Source: Streptomyces fagopyri (GTDB taxonomy: Bacteria > Actinomycetota > Actinomycetes > Streptomycetales > Streptomycetaceae). From it: a DNA stretch of 64,000 nt. The notes beneath the pieces were generated by a model. That model had not been told where the DNA came from, made no database searches, and saw only the letters and a program-made list of their open reading frames with translations. Both the position numbers and the translations under genes were made by a program. Location: the NCBI RefSeq assembly GCF_009498275.1, contig NZ_CP045643.1:1488001-1552000 (forward strand), given 5' to 3'. Position 1 is the first letter of the stretch; each line of letters begins with the position of its first letter. Shown one piece after another: positions 49,083-57,426 of the stretch.

Positions 49083-51002
49083 TCAGTTCAGGGTGCGGCA
49101 GAGCAGGGCGGCGGGGCCCGGGTTGGCGCCCAGCCGCGTGGTGAAGGCGATCCCGGCCGCGTACTCGTCGTCGGCGCACTGGCCCTTGTAGTCGCCGTAG
49201 GCGAAGTCCCCGCCGGCTGCGTTGGCGGGCCGGTTGTCGGAGCGGTCGAACCACACCGTCCGCCCGGTGCCGCCCAGCGAGTCGCGGGCGGGCACGCACA
49301 GGGCCGCCGAGGTCCGGCCGCCGCGCCGGCTGTAGCCGATGAGGTAGTTCCCGCCGGGACACTGGAACTTGGTGTAGCCGGAGGCCCAGTCGCCGCCGGC
49401 GGGTACATGGCGCTCGTCGGTGACGACCGTCTGGGCGTCGCCCCCCGCGCGCAGGTCGCCGGCGGTGGCATCGGTGCACAGTCCGCGGCCGCCGCTGTGG
49501 CCGAGCCCGATCAGCCGCTGGCCGTCGGGGCAGGCGGCCTTGTAGGCACCCGGGTCCCAGTCACCGCGGGCGCGCACCCGGAGGGACTGGACGTAGTCGC
49601 CGTGGTCGGTGGCGAGCATGCGCCAGCCGGGGACCGCGGCGACGGGTCCGGTGCGCGTCGGGGAGGTCATGAGCCGGTTCCAGGCGGTGCCTCGCCAGTC
49701 GGCCTGGTCGAGGATGCCGTACCGGTTGCCGGCGGTGTCGTAACGCAGCAGGGACCAGTCGTCGTGTCCCTCCCAGCCGACGAGCGGCCAGTAGGCGAAG
49801 TCCACGTCATGGTCGGCGAAGTAGTCGGTGATGTTGCCGAACCAGGTACGAGCGGCGGTGCCCGTCTCACCCGCTCCGATGCCGAACTCGCTGATCCAGA
49901 CGGGTGCGGTGAAGTGCTGGTTCCCCTCCTCCGCGACGAACAGCGCCTCGTCGTCGAGGGTTTGGTAGAGCTGGTCCCGGGTGAGGTCCTGGTAGCGGGC
50001 GTCATGGGTCTCGCCGATCCCGGTGGCGCCGCTGTGGTGGGGGCCGGTGTATCCGTAGAAGTGGGCGGAGTACACGAGCTTGTGAGCGGCGACGAGGGTG
50101 TGCGAGAGCGTGCGCGCCGGGGTGAGGGTGGGGCGGCCGTGCGGCAGTCCGTCGACCGGCAGGCCGGTCCAGTTGATCCCCTCGATGACGATGAGGAGGT
50201 CGGGATCGGCCTCGGTCAGGATGCGGTCCGCGGCGAGTTGGGCCGCCGCGTACCAGTCGTGGGCGTCGCCCTGACCCCAGTTGGGATCGTCCAGCACGTC
50301 GCGGCGTACCTCGTTGTAGAGGTCGGCGCCCACCACGCCGGGGTCGCCGGCGTAACGGCGGGCCATGAAGACCCAGTCGTCCGCCCACTGCTGGGTGGAC
50401 TGGCCGCTGTTCCACCGTTCGTTGCCGTCGATGCCGCAGCACCAGCGGGAGGTGTTCGTGTGGTTGTTCAGGATGACGGCGAACCCGTCCCGGGTGAGGG
50501 CGGCGACGACGGCGTCGTAGACCTGGAGGGGTGTCCTGCCGCGCAGTTGCGGGTTGGCCGTGACGGCGGCGTCCGGCACGGGCGCCGTCCCATGGATCAT
50601 CTCGTTGGAGAAGGGCAGCCGGATGCTGTTGATGCCGAGCCGGTGGAAGTCGCCGAGAAGCTGGGTCAGCGGGACACGGTCCAGCCCCAGGGGGATGCCG
50701 TACGAGTTCTGGCCGGCGTGGTGGGCGGCCGGGTCGGCGGTGCTGCCGCTGCCGGTCCAGGAGCCCTGCGCGCCGTCCCAGTTGGCCGACTTGAGCCGGA
50801 AGCGGTTGCCCGCCGCGTCGACGATGTACCGCCCGCGGGTGGACAAGGGGGGTTGCCATGTCTCGGCCGCGGGCGCGGCGGCGGGGACCGTCGGTCCGCC
50901 CGGAGGCTCCGCGGTGGCGGCGACGGCACCGGGCGCCGTGGCCAGCAGGAGGAGGGCCGTGGCCGCGAATGTCAGGTACTTGCCAAGTCTGCGCGTCGTC
51001 AT
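49083..51002 (-). CDS. secreted GH5 glycosidase (cellulase-like)
   Basis: ATG 51002 (MTTRRLGKYLTFAATALLLL) follows GGAGGCCCC and begins a signal peptide ending near AVAATA. The 639-residue protein has a GH5-type TIM-barrel: SANWDGAQGSW, GINSIRLPFSNEMIHG, FAVILNNHTNTSRWC, the acid/base in VVGADLYNEVRRDVLDD, then LVYSAHFYGYTG and the nucleophile in APVWISEFGIGAGE. The last ~190 residues are Cys-rich repeats around CPDGQRLIGLGHSGGRGLCT and CPGGNYLIGYSRRGGRTSAA, possibly a carbohydrate-binding region. It should cut beta-1,4-glucan or a similar polymer outside the cell. Confidence 0.9.
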   Translation of the reverse strand: MTTRRLGKYLTFAATALLLLATAPGAVAATAEPPGGPTVPAAAPAAETWQPPLSTRGRYIVDAAGNRFRLKSANWDGAQGSWTGSGSTADPAAHHAGQNSYGIPLGLDRVPLTQLLGDFHRLGINSIRLPFSNEMIHGTAPVPDAAVTANPQLRGRTPLQVYDAVVAALTRDGFAVILNNHTNTSRWCCGIDGNERWNSGQSTQQWADDWVFMARRYAGDPGVVGADLYNEVRRDVLDDPNWGQGDAHDWYAAAQLAADRILTEADPDLLIVIEGINWTGLPVDGLPHGRPTLTPARTLSHTLVAAHKLVYSAHFYGYTGPHHSGATGIGETHDARYQDLTRDQLYQTLDDEALFVAEEGNQHFTAPVWISEFGIGAGETGTAARTWFGNITDYFADHDVDFAYWPLVGWEGHDDWSLLRYDTAGNRYGILDQADWRGTAWNRLMTSPTRTGPVAAVPGWRMLATDHGDYVQSLRVRARGDWDPGAYKAACPDGQRLIGLGHSGGRGLCTDATAGDLRAGGDAQTVVTDERHVPAGGDWASGYTKFQCPGGNYLIGYSRRGGRTSAALCVPARDSLGGTGRTVWFDRSDNRPANAAGGDFAYGDYKGQCADDEYAAGIAFTTRLGANPGPAALLCRTLN

Positions 51003-51563
51003 GGGGCCTCCGCGAGTGGAGTCGGTGCACGGACGGTGGGGGCGTGCGGGCGCGCCGGACCTCACCTTGGGGGCGGGAGTCGCGGCAGCGCGCTCCTGGA
51101 CCGGGAGCGACAACCCCAACGCCGTTTGCCACGACGGGACTTCACTCTTCAGGCCGATCGCAGGAACGGGCTGAGCCTAGCGGGAGGACGATGCCGCGGA
51201 GGGCGGTTCGGACCACCCGTGACGGCGGGCGCGGAAGGAAGTGACCCACGGGTGGGCGTCCGCCCTCGCGGGAGATCGGCGACGGCATCCGAAAGCGCCA
51301 CAAGTCATCCACCGGGACGGAGTTCGGGCTCCCGCGAGTACGAACACCCCATCCACGTCCGCTGGTTGTTCATGTGACGGAGCCCTCCGCAACCCTTGCC
51401 CGGCTAGGCATGCGCACGTCATCATTACCGCCGGGTATCTACTCGCATAGACACCCGCTTCTCCCCCTTTTTTTCCTGCTTCACCGGCTTCGCACGCTCC
51501 ATCAGCTCCCTCTGCTCCGCTGACAGCGACCACCCGTCCCCCGCCATCTGGAGGATCGCCCCA
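51003..51563. other. divergent promoter region of GH5 and DUF3103 genes
   Basis: About 560 bp with no established gene apart from the doubtful Lys-rich frame at 51425-51547. It must contain both promoters; none could be assigned by consensus. Confidence 0.45.
51425..51547 (-). CDS. possible 40-aa Lys-rich protein
   Basis: ATG 51547 to TAA 51425 encodes MAGDGWSLSAEQRELMERAK then PVKQEKKGEKRVSMRVDTRR. The composition (Lys/Glu/Arg) and codon choice differ from random intergenic sequence, but no ribosome-binding site is visible. It overlaps the leader of the divergent DUF3103 gene. TAA as stop is rare in this window. Confidence 0.3.
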   Translation of the reverse strand: MAGDGWSLSAEQRELMERAKPVKQEKKGEKRVSMRVDTRR

Positions 51564-52721
51564 GTGAGACCCCGTCAATCCCGTCGTCGCGGCACCGTCG
51601 CCGCCCTCGTGGGATCCCTGCTGGCCCTGTCCGCCGGCCAGACCGCCGGCGCTCTGCAGGCGACCGCGGCCACCCCCGCTCCCACCACCACCGCCGCCTC
51701 GGTCGACGCGACACAGGACCAGGCCGCCCGCGCGATCGCCCGCTCCCTCACCGACTCCGCCTGGCGCACCCGCGTCCGGCACGCCGCCCTGACCTCCGAC
51801 GAGGTTCCCGTCACCGCCCTCGCGGGACGGGCGGGCGGCGGCCTCAAGGCCACCCTGGCCGCGGCCGACCGGCGCATCGCCACCGCCAAGGGACTCGACG
51901 CGAAGGTCGGCCCGCTGCTGCGGCTGCGCCTCGGGTCCGACAGCATGCGCGGCGCGCTGACCTCCGGCACCGCGCCGTGGGTCGCCCCGGCCACCTCCGA
52001 CGACGACGCCACCACCGTGGTCGCCTACGACAGCCGCGGCCGGGCGCACACCCTCGACGCCCGGCACACCCCGGCCCACCCCGTGTACGTCGTCGACATC
52101 GACGGCTCCAAGGCACTGGCCGCCGGTCTGGACGTCCTCGACGAACAGTTCCGCCGGTACGGCCTCGCCTCCGGTGCCTCGGCGGCGAAACCGCAGGCGG
52201 ACGCGTCCAAGCGGGCGCAGGCGGCCGGCGGGGGCTTCTGGACCAGCCGTATCACCGCGGTGGAGCTCTCGGACGACGAGGAACCCTGGGTGAAGGGCGA
52301 CGCCGAGATCTACACGCTCGTCACCGGCTTCGGACACGACGGCCAGGTACGGGTCGACCCCGTCGACATGCCGTACCTCGACAACGACGGCACCGTGTAC
52401 CGGCCCAACCAGATCCTCGTCAACTGGTCCAACTACAAGTACAACCTGGCCGACGCCGTCATGATGGAGGAGGACGGCAGCACCAACTACCGCGACCTCG
52501 CCAAGGCCATCGCCACGGCCCTGCTGACCATCACGGACCAAGGCACCTACATCCCCTTGGTGAACGCGGTGCTGGACGCCATCCCGAACGACTGGTGGAC
52601 CGACGACCCCGACTACGTCGACTCCTGGTACACCCTCGCCCAGAGCGACAACGGCACCCGCTACGGCGCGCGCGCCAACGGCTGGATGACCGTGGAGCCG
52701 TACTTCGTCCAGGAGTTCTGA
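51564..52721 (+). CDS. secreted DUF3103 family protein
   Basis: GTG 51564 follows CTGGAGGATCGCCCCA. The 385-residue protein has a signal peptide (GTVAALVGSLLALSAGQTAG). The body carries VYVVDIDGSKALAAGLDVLD, ITAVELSDDEEPWVKGDAEI (the DDEEPW-x-KGDAE hallmark as I know it for DUF3103), YTLVTGFGHDGQVRVDPVDM and NWSNYKYNLADAVMMEEDGS. The function is unknown. The acidic clusters could bind calcium. It converges on the CehA/McbA gene with two hairpins between. Confidence 0.8.
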   Translation: MRPRQSRRRGTVAALVGSLLALSAGQTAGALQATAATPAPTTTAASVDATQDQAARAIARSLTDSAWRTRVRHAALTSDEVPVTALAGRAGGGLKATLAAADRRIATAKGLDAKVGPLLRLRLGSDSMRGALTSGTAPWVAPATSDDDATTVVAYDSRGRAHTLDARHTPAHPVYVVDIDGSKALAAGLDVLDEQFRRYGLASGASAAKPQADASKRAQAAGGGFWTSRITAVELSDDEEPWVKGDAEIYTLVTGFGHDGQVRVDPVDMPYLDNDGTVYRPNQILVNWSNYKYNLADAVMMEEDGSTNYRDLAKAIATALLTITDQGTYIPLVNAVLDAIPNDWWTDDPDYVDSWYTLAQSDNGTRYGARANGWMTVEPYFVQEF

Positions 52722-52742
52722 GCCGGCACGCTCTCCCGGTCA

Positions 52743-52782
52743 CCCCACCACGCTCCCCCGCACGACATGCGGTGTGGTGGGG
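52743..52782. terminator. 9-bp hairpin after DUF3103
   Basis: CCCCACCAC (52743-52751) pairs with GTGGTGGGG (52774-52782), 21 bp past the stop. Confidence 0.7.
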
Positions 52783-52815
52783 CCCGGCCGGGCCGCAGTC
52801 GGCCACGAAGGCAAG

Positions 52816-52849
52816 GAGCCGTGCCCGGGGGACGCCCCGGGCACGGCTC
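52816..52849. terminator. 15-bp hairpin between convergent genes
   Basis: GAGCCGTGCCCGGGG pairs with CCCCGGGCACGGCTC across GACG, 58 bp past the CehA/McbA stop. Confidence 0.88.
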
Positions 52850-52906
52850 GGCCGTGATACGCCGTCCCTCAGCCCGCGGTGGGCGGACGGCGGACCGCGG
52901 CGGGGA

Positions 52907-54538
52907 TCACCGGCCGGTCTTCTTCAGGAAGACGGGGTTGGTGAGGGCGGCCATCGGGCCGAACATGAGCGCGGCGCCCATGGTGTTGCCCTGACCGGGC
53001 GTGCCGTCCGCCATGGGGTGGCGGACCTCGGCGCGGACGTAGGCGGCGAGCGACGTGGTCGTCCGCCAGGTGACGGTGCCCTCGCCGGAGGCGCCCACCG
53101 ACTCCTGGTGCATCTGACCCTCGTCGGTGATGAAACGAACCGTGCCGTTGGGCACGCCCTTCACGTCGAGTCGGATGTCCACGGGCGCGTCGGCGGACGC
53201 CTTGAGGGTCTCGCCGATGCCGGCCTGCTTCGCCTCACCGGAGGCGGTGAAGGTCAGTTCCACCGCGGAGGTCTCCGCGATGTAGCTGCGACCGGCACGG
53301 ATACCGTCCATGATCGCGTCGGTGGCCAGGTCGTCGGCCAGGACCACGTTGTGCGGCATACCGATGACCTGCGGCGCGCTGTGCGCGTCGCTGTTGCCCA
53401 TCGCCGGGACCCAGCGTCCACCGCCGCGGACCGCCTCACCGATCTTCTGGTCCCAGGTGCTGATGGCGTGCTCGTCGTCGTACGTCCACGGGCCGGTCCA
53501 CACCTCGGTGGCGTCCGTGTCCTCGAAGCCGAACTTCCACTGGCTCGCGACATACGCGCAGTACATGTGGGCGGGCACCACGATGCCGCCGCTGCGGCGC
53601 ACCTGGCGGGCGAAGCGCGGGAACGCGTCGTCACGGTTGCGGTAACGCCAGTCGATCCACTCGCCGGGCTCCACACCGAGCGCCAGCCAGTGGCCGTTGC
53701 GGGTGGTGACCTCCTCGCCGGTGACGATGAGCAGTTCGGAGTCGGCGTACTCGCCCCAGACACCGTGCGAGGACGAGGTGTTGTGGTCGGTGGAGACCAT
53801 GAAGTCGAGCCCCGCGGCGCGCGCGCCGGCGGCCACCTCGGCGGGCTGGCGCTTTCCGTCGGAGTGCACGGTGTGCAGGTGGCAGTCGCCCCGGTACCAG
53901 GCGCGACCACGGCCCTTGGCGCGCCGCGGCGGGAAGTTCCTGACGGCGGCCGGGCCGGGCTCGCCGTAGGTCAGGGTCACCTGGACGCGGTAGTTCAGAC
54001 CCTGGGGCGCGACCTGGTACGGGCCGAGGACGATGTGCCAGGTGCCGCGGCCGACGGGGCCGGGGAGGTAACCCGGGGTCGCCTCGCTGTTGCTGATCTC
54101 GAAAGAGGTGCGGAAGCCGCCGGACCAGCCGCGGAAGCCGCGGCCGCCCAGCTCGATGCCACGCTCGTCGAAGACACCGATGTCACAGGAGTTTCCGGGC
54201 GTGCCGGACGGGACGCCCGGCTTGTCGTAGGAGTACGACACGGCGATCTTCTGCACGCCGCGCGGGACCTCGACCGGGAGGTACACGAAGTCGGCGACAC
54301 CGGTGGGCAACAGACCGGTGATGACACGGGTCTCCTCACCGGTCTGCGGCGGCGCGCCCGCGGTCGTGCCGTCGGCCGCCTCCGCGAACGAGACCGGGGC
54401 GAGCGTGAGGGCCGCGGCGCCCGCGACACCCGCGGCCAGCAGCCGACGACGGCCCAGCGCGCCACTCGCCTCGCCTTCGCCTCCCGCCTCGGGCTCGAAG
54501 ATGTTCACGTGGCTCTCGCAGTGTCCGTCAAGGCACAT
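52907..54538 (-). CDS. secreted CehA/McbA-type PHP metallohydrolase
   Basis: The 543-residue protein starts MCLDGHCESHVNIFEPEAGG. It has a twin-arginine-like export signal near residue 30 (LGRRRLLAAGVAGAAALTLA). A beta-sandwich part (to about 210) precedes the PHP-like metal core: YRGDCHLHTVHSDGKRQPAE (HxH), GLDFMVSTDHNTSSSHGVWG, IVTGEEVTTRNGHWLALG, IVVPAHMYCAY and MGNSDAHSAPQV. This is the pattern of the CehA/McbA subfamily, which hydrolyses carbamates and phosphoesters. The last ~100 residues form another beta domain. Its natural substrate outside the cell is unknown. Confidence 0.9.
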   Translation of the reverse strand: MCLDGHCESHVNIFEPEAGGEGEASGALGRRRLLAAGVAGAAALTLAPVSFAEAADGTTAGAPPQTGEETRVITGLLPTGVADFVYLPVEVPRGVQKIAVSYSYDKPGVPSGTPGNSCDIGVFDERGIELGGRGFRGWSGGFRTSFEISNSEATPGYLPGPVGRGTWHIVLGPYQVAPQGLNYRVQVTLTYGEPGPAAVRNFPPRRAKGRGRAWYRGDCHLHTVHSDGKRQPAEVAAGARAAGLDFMVSTDHNTSSSHGVWGEYADSELLIVTGEEVTTRNGHWLALGVEPGEWIDWRYRNRDDAFPRFARQVRRSGGIVVPAHMYCAYVASQWKFGFEDTDATEVWTGPWTYDDEHAISTWDQKIGEAVRGGGRWVPAMGNSDAHSAPQVIGMPHNVVLADDLATDAIMDGIRAGRSYIAETSAVELTFTASGEAKQAGIGETLKASADAPVDIRLDVKGVPNGTVRFITDEGQMHQESVGASGEGTVTWRTTTSLAAYVRAEVRHPMADGTPGQGNTMGAALMFGPMAALTNPVFLKKTGR

Positions 54539-54864
54539 GTGTCCTCAGCAATGTCTTCGTGGTGGGTACATGGGATGTCCTGGACTCTCATACGCCCCGG
54601 TGAACGACGCATGAGTCCCGGATGGCCCGGTCGGCAACTGCCCATGGCGTACTCCTCCGCGTTGCCGCAGGTCAGGACCAATGGCGGAGAACGTGTCCGG
54701 GGACAGCGCGGCAGACGGAGCACGCATCCGGCCCGACGCCCCCGTCACGGCCGGGACCCCTTCCCGGTCCGGGGGACACGGCCGCGGCACCCGCCCCGCG
54801 CGTCCGTCGAGCAGCGCGTGGGAGGATGCCGCGACCGTCCGTCAGGCGTGAGCCGTGTACCGGC
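54539..54864. other. no gene seen
   Basis: About 325 bp between the end of the GH92 gene and the start of the CehA/McbA gene, both leftward. It should hold the CehA/McbA promoter. No strong hairpin was noticed past GH92, so read-through is possible. Confidence 0.4.
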
Positions 54865-57222
54865 TCACCCCGCGGGCCGCAGAGCGGGCGGGGCCGCGTC
54901 GGCCGATGTCCCCCACGCGGACGGTTCGGCGCCGACCGTGAAGGAGAGCGACCGCGCGTGCCGCAGCGACTCGGTCGTCAGATACGTACGGCCGTAGGAG
55001 GAACCGTCCACCCGTGCCGACCGGATGTAGCGGTCGTGGTCCGAGCTGCCCGGCGCGCTGACGGTCAGGGCGCCGCGCGGGTAGTAGCGCCGGTCGAGCT
55101 TCAGGTCGACCCGCTCGAAGACGGGTGTCGACAGGCCCCAGGTGTCGTAGCCGGGCTGCACCGGGAAGATCCCGATGGACGAGAGCACGTTCCACGCGGA
55201 CATCGTGCCGAGGTCGTCGTTGCCGGTCATGCCGGTCGGCGCGTCCGTGAACAGCGTCAGCGCGGCGTGCACCACGTCGGTCGTCTTCCAGGGCTGCCCG
55301 GTCGACAGATAGGTGTACGGAGCGATGAGGTCGGGCTCGTTCTGCGGGTTGTACTTGTCCGCGTTGTAATAGGCGTACGGGCCGTTGACCCACACCTCGC
55401 GGGCGGTCTTCGCCGGGTCCTTCAGCAACCGGTCGTACGCGAAGAACGAGTCGAGACGGTCGTTGGCCGCCTGTGTCCCGCCGATCAGGTCGACCATGCC
55501 GGGCAGGTCCTGCGGCACGAGCCACTGGTACTGCCAGGCCGTACCCTCGTGGAAGCCCTCGCTCAGGGCCGGGTCCGCCGGTCCCGCGAAGGCCCCGGAG
55601 GCGTCCCTCGCGCGGAAGAAGCCGGTCGAACTGTCGTAGAGCTTGCGGTAGTTCTGGGACCGGGCCGTGTAGCGCGCCGCGTCGGCCTCATGGCCCAGAT
55701 CCCGTGCCATCGCGCCGAGCATGGCGTCGGAGAGCGCGTACTCCAGGGTCGCGGAGGCTCCGTGGTCGTAGTCCGAGTCACCGGGCTTCGCGTGCGGGCG
55801 GTCCTTGACGTAGGGCGCGAAGCCGTTCGCGATGTACTCCTTGCCGGCCTCACGTCCCACCGCGGGCGAGTCGGCGGGCGGTACCCCGTCGGCGTTCTTC
55901 TTCAGCGCGCGGTAGGCCCGCTCGGCGTATCCCTCGGGCCCCTTGAGCAGGCCCTGTTGGTAGGCGTTGGTCAGGAACGGGGTGACGGGGTCGCCCGTCA
56001 TGATGTTCGTCTCGACCGTGCCGTAACCCCACTTGGGCAGCCAGCCGCTGTCCTCGTCGATCTTGATGACGGAGATCGCCATGTCCCGGGCCTCACGCGG
56101 CGCGAGCAGGGCGAGGAGCTGCGACTGGGTCCGATAGGTGTCCCACAGGGACCAGTTCTGGTAGTAGGTGAACCCCTGTGCGCGGTGGATCCGCTGGTCC
56201 CAGCCGGTGTACCGGCCGTCCGCGTCACTGCCGATGTTGGGTGCGAGGAAGGACCGGTAGAGCGACGAGTAGAACGTGCGGCGCAGGGTGTCGCCGCCGC
56301 CCTGGGCGCGTACGGCGCCGAGCCGGTCCTCCCAGGCACGGTGTGCCGCGCGCCGGACGGAGTCGAACGAACGGCCGCCTTCGGAGCGGAGGTTGAGGGC
56401 GGCGCCGCGGGCGTCCACGTACGAGAGGGCGGTCGTCGCCTCGACGGTCCGGTCCTTGGTCGTGTCGAAGCGGACGAAGGCGCCACCCCGTCCCGTGCTC
56501 ACGGACTCCTTCGAACCCTCGGTGACGGTGTCGCCGTTCCAGGTGCCCGAGGTGATGAACGGACGGTCGAAGCGCGTGACCGTGTAGACGGTGTACGGCT
56601 TGGTGTCCTGGCAGAAGCCGCTGCCGGTGATGGCGGTGCGCACCGTGCGGTTGTCGAGGATCTCGACCTTGGTGGAGACCGTCCTGTGCAGCGACTGCCC
56701 CGCGTTGAGCAGGACGTTGGCCTTGTCCGTGGCCGGGAAGGTGTAGCGCTGCACACCGGTCCGGGCGGTCGCGGTGAGCTCGGCCTCGATGCCCGTCTTC
56801 AAACCGACCCGGTAGGAGCCGGGGCCGGCCTGCTCGTTGTCATGGCTGAACTCCGCCTCGTACTGGGCGTAGTCCGTCTCGGTGACGTCCCCCGTGGTCG
56901 GCAGCACGGGCAGGTCGCCGCCCAGACCGCAGCCGACGCCCGAGAGGTGGACGAGGGAGAAGCCCCGGATGTGGTTCTGGGAATGGTCGTAGCCGGTGTT
57001 GTGGCCGGTGTCCGGCGAGAACTGCACCATGCCGAAGGGCACGGCGGCGCCCGGGTAGGTGTTGCCCTCGTTCTCCGTTCCGATGAACGGATTGACCAGA
57101 TCGGTGAGCGCGGAGCCCGGCGGGGCAGCCGCCCGCGCCGCCGGAACCGCCAGGGAGCTGCCGAGGAGCATGGCGGTCGCCACCGCCATCCCCGCACCGC
57201 GCAGCCGTTGGGTCCATCTCAT
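54865..57222 (-). CDS. secreted GH92 alpha-mannosidase
   Basis: The 785-residue protein begins MRWTQRLRGAGMAVATAMLL with a signal peptide ending near ARAA. It shows the GH92 pattern from the start: LVNPFIGTENEGNTYPGAAV, PFGMVQFSPDTGHNTGYDHS, IRGFSLVHLSGVGCGLGGDL. Catalytic-domain elements follow: YQNWSLWDTYRTQSQLLALL, LPKWGYGTVETNIMTGDPVT, the acid region EGTAWQYQWLVPQDLPGMVD and the base motif GNDDLGTMSAW. The family trims alpha-mannosides from glycans in a Ca2+-dependent, inverting reaction. A LacI-type palindrome lies 27 bp upstream. Confidence 0.93.
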   Translation of the reverse strand: MRWTQRLRGAGMAVATAMLLGSSLAVPAARAAAPPGSALTDLVNPFIGTENEGNTYPGAAVPFGMVQFSPDTGHNTGYDHSQNHIRGFSLVHLSGVGCGLGGDLPVLPTTGDVTETDYAQYEAEFSHDNEQAGPGSYRVGLKTGIEAELTATARTGVQRYTFPATDKANVLLNAGQSLHRTVSTKVEILDNRTVRTAITGSGFCQDTKPYTVYTVTRFDRPFITSGTWNGDTVTEGSKESVSTGRGGAFVRFDTTKDRTVEATTALSYVDARGAALNLRSEGGRSFDSVRRAAHRAWEDRLGAVRAQGGGDTLRRTFYSSLYRSFLAPNIGSDADGRYTGWDQRIHRAQGFTYYQNWSLWDTYRTQSQLLALLAPREARDMAISVIKIDEDSGWLPKWGYGTVETNIMTGDPVTPFLTNAYQQGLLKGPEGYAERAYRALKKNADGVPPADSPAVGREAGKEYIANGFAPYVKDRPHAKPGDSDYDHGASATLEYALSDAMLGAMARDLGHEADAARYTARSQNYRKLYDSSTGFFRARDASGAFAGPADPALSEGFHEGTAWQYQWLVPQDLPGMVDLIGGTQAANDRLDSFFAYDRLLKDPAKTAREVWVNGPYAYYNADKYNPQNEPDLIAPYTYLSTGQPWKTTDVVHAALTLFTDAPTGMTGNDDLGTMSAWNVLSSIGIFPVQPGYDTWGLSTPVFERVDLKLDRRYYPRGALTVSAPGSSDHDRYIRSARVDGSSYGRTYLTTESLRHARSLSFTVGAEPSAWGTSADAAPPALRPAG

Positions 57223-57248
57223 GGGCGGGAACGCCTCCTCAAAGCCTG

Positions 57249-57260
57249 GACAACGTTGTC
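57249..57260. promoter_or_regulatory. LacI-type operator palindrome
   Basis: GACAACGTTGTC is a perfect 12-bp palindrome with the central CG typical of LacI/GalR family operators. It lies 27-38 bp upstream of the GH92 start, where a sugar-responsive repressor would block transcription. No lacI gene is in the window. Confidence 0.65.
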
Positions 57261-57426
57261 ACAGCATGGAGCGCGATCATTCTTCGTCGTGTACACGTAA
57301 ACGTCAAGTGCGTGGCTCCGGCGGGCGGTTCGTCTGCCACGCGTTCGGGCGAGGTCTCCCCCGGGGCCGTCGCCCGCCGGTTCCGTCGTCCACGCACCGC
57401 GTCGACCGGTCATGGTGCGGCAGCGG

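Noticed and set aside
49020..51377. 785-codon plus-strand frame opposite the GH5 gene
   Set aside because: Val/Gly-rich antisense of a clear GH5 enzyme with signal peptide and catalytic motifs.
51977..54997. 1006-codon plus-strand frame spanning the DUF3103 end and the CehA/McbA gene
   Set aside because: Crosses two convergent real genes and two terminators; composition is that of a shadow.
54622..57300. 892-codon plus-strand frame opposite the GH92 gene
   Set aside because: Antisense shadow; the minus strand carries the full GH92 signature.
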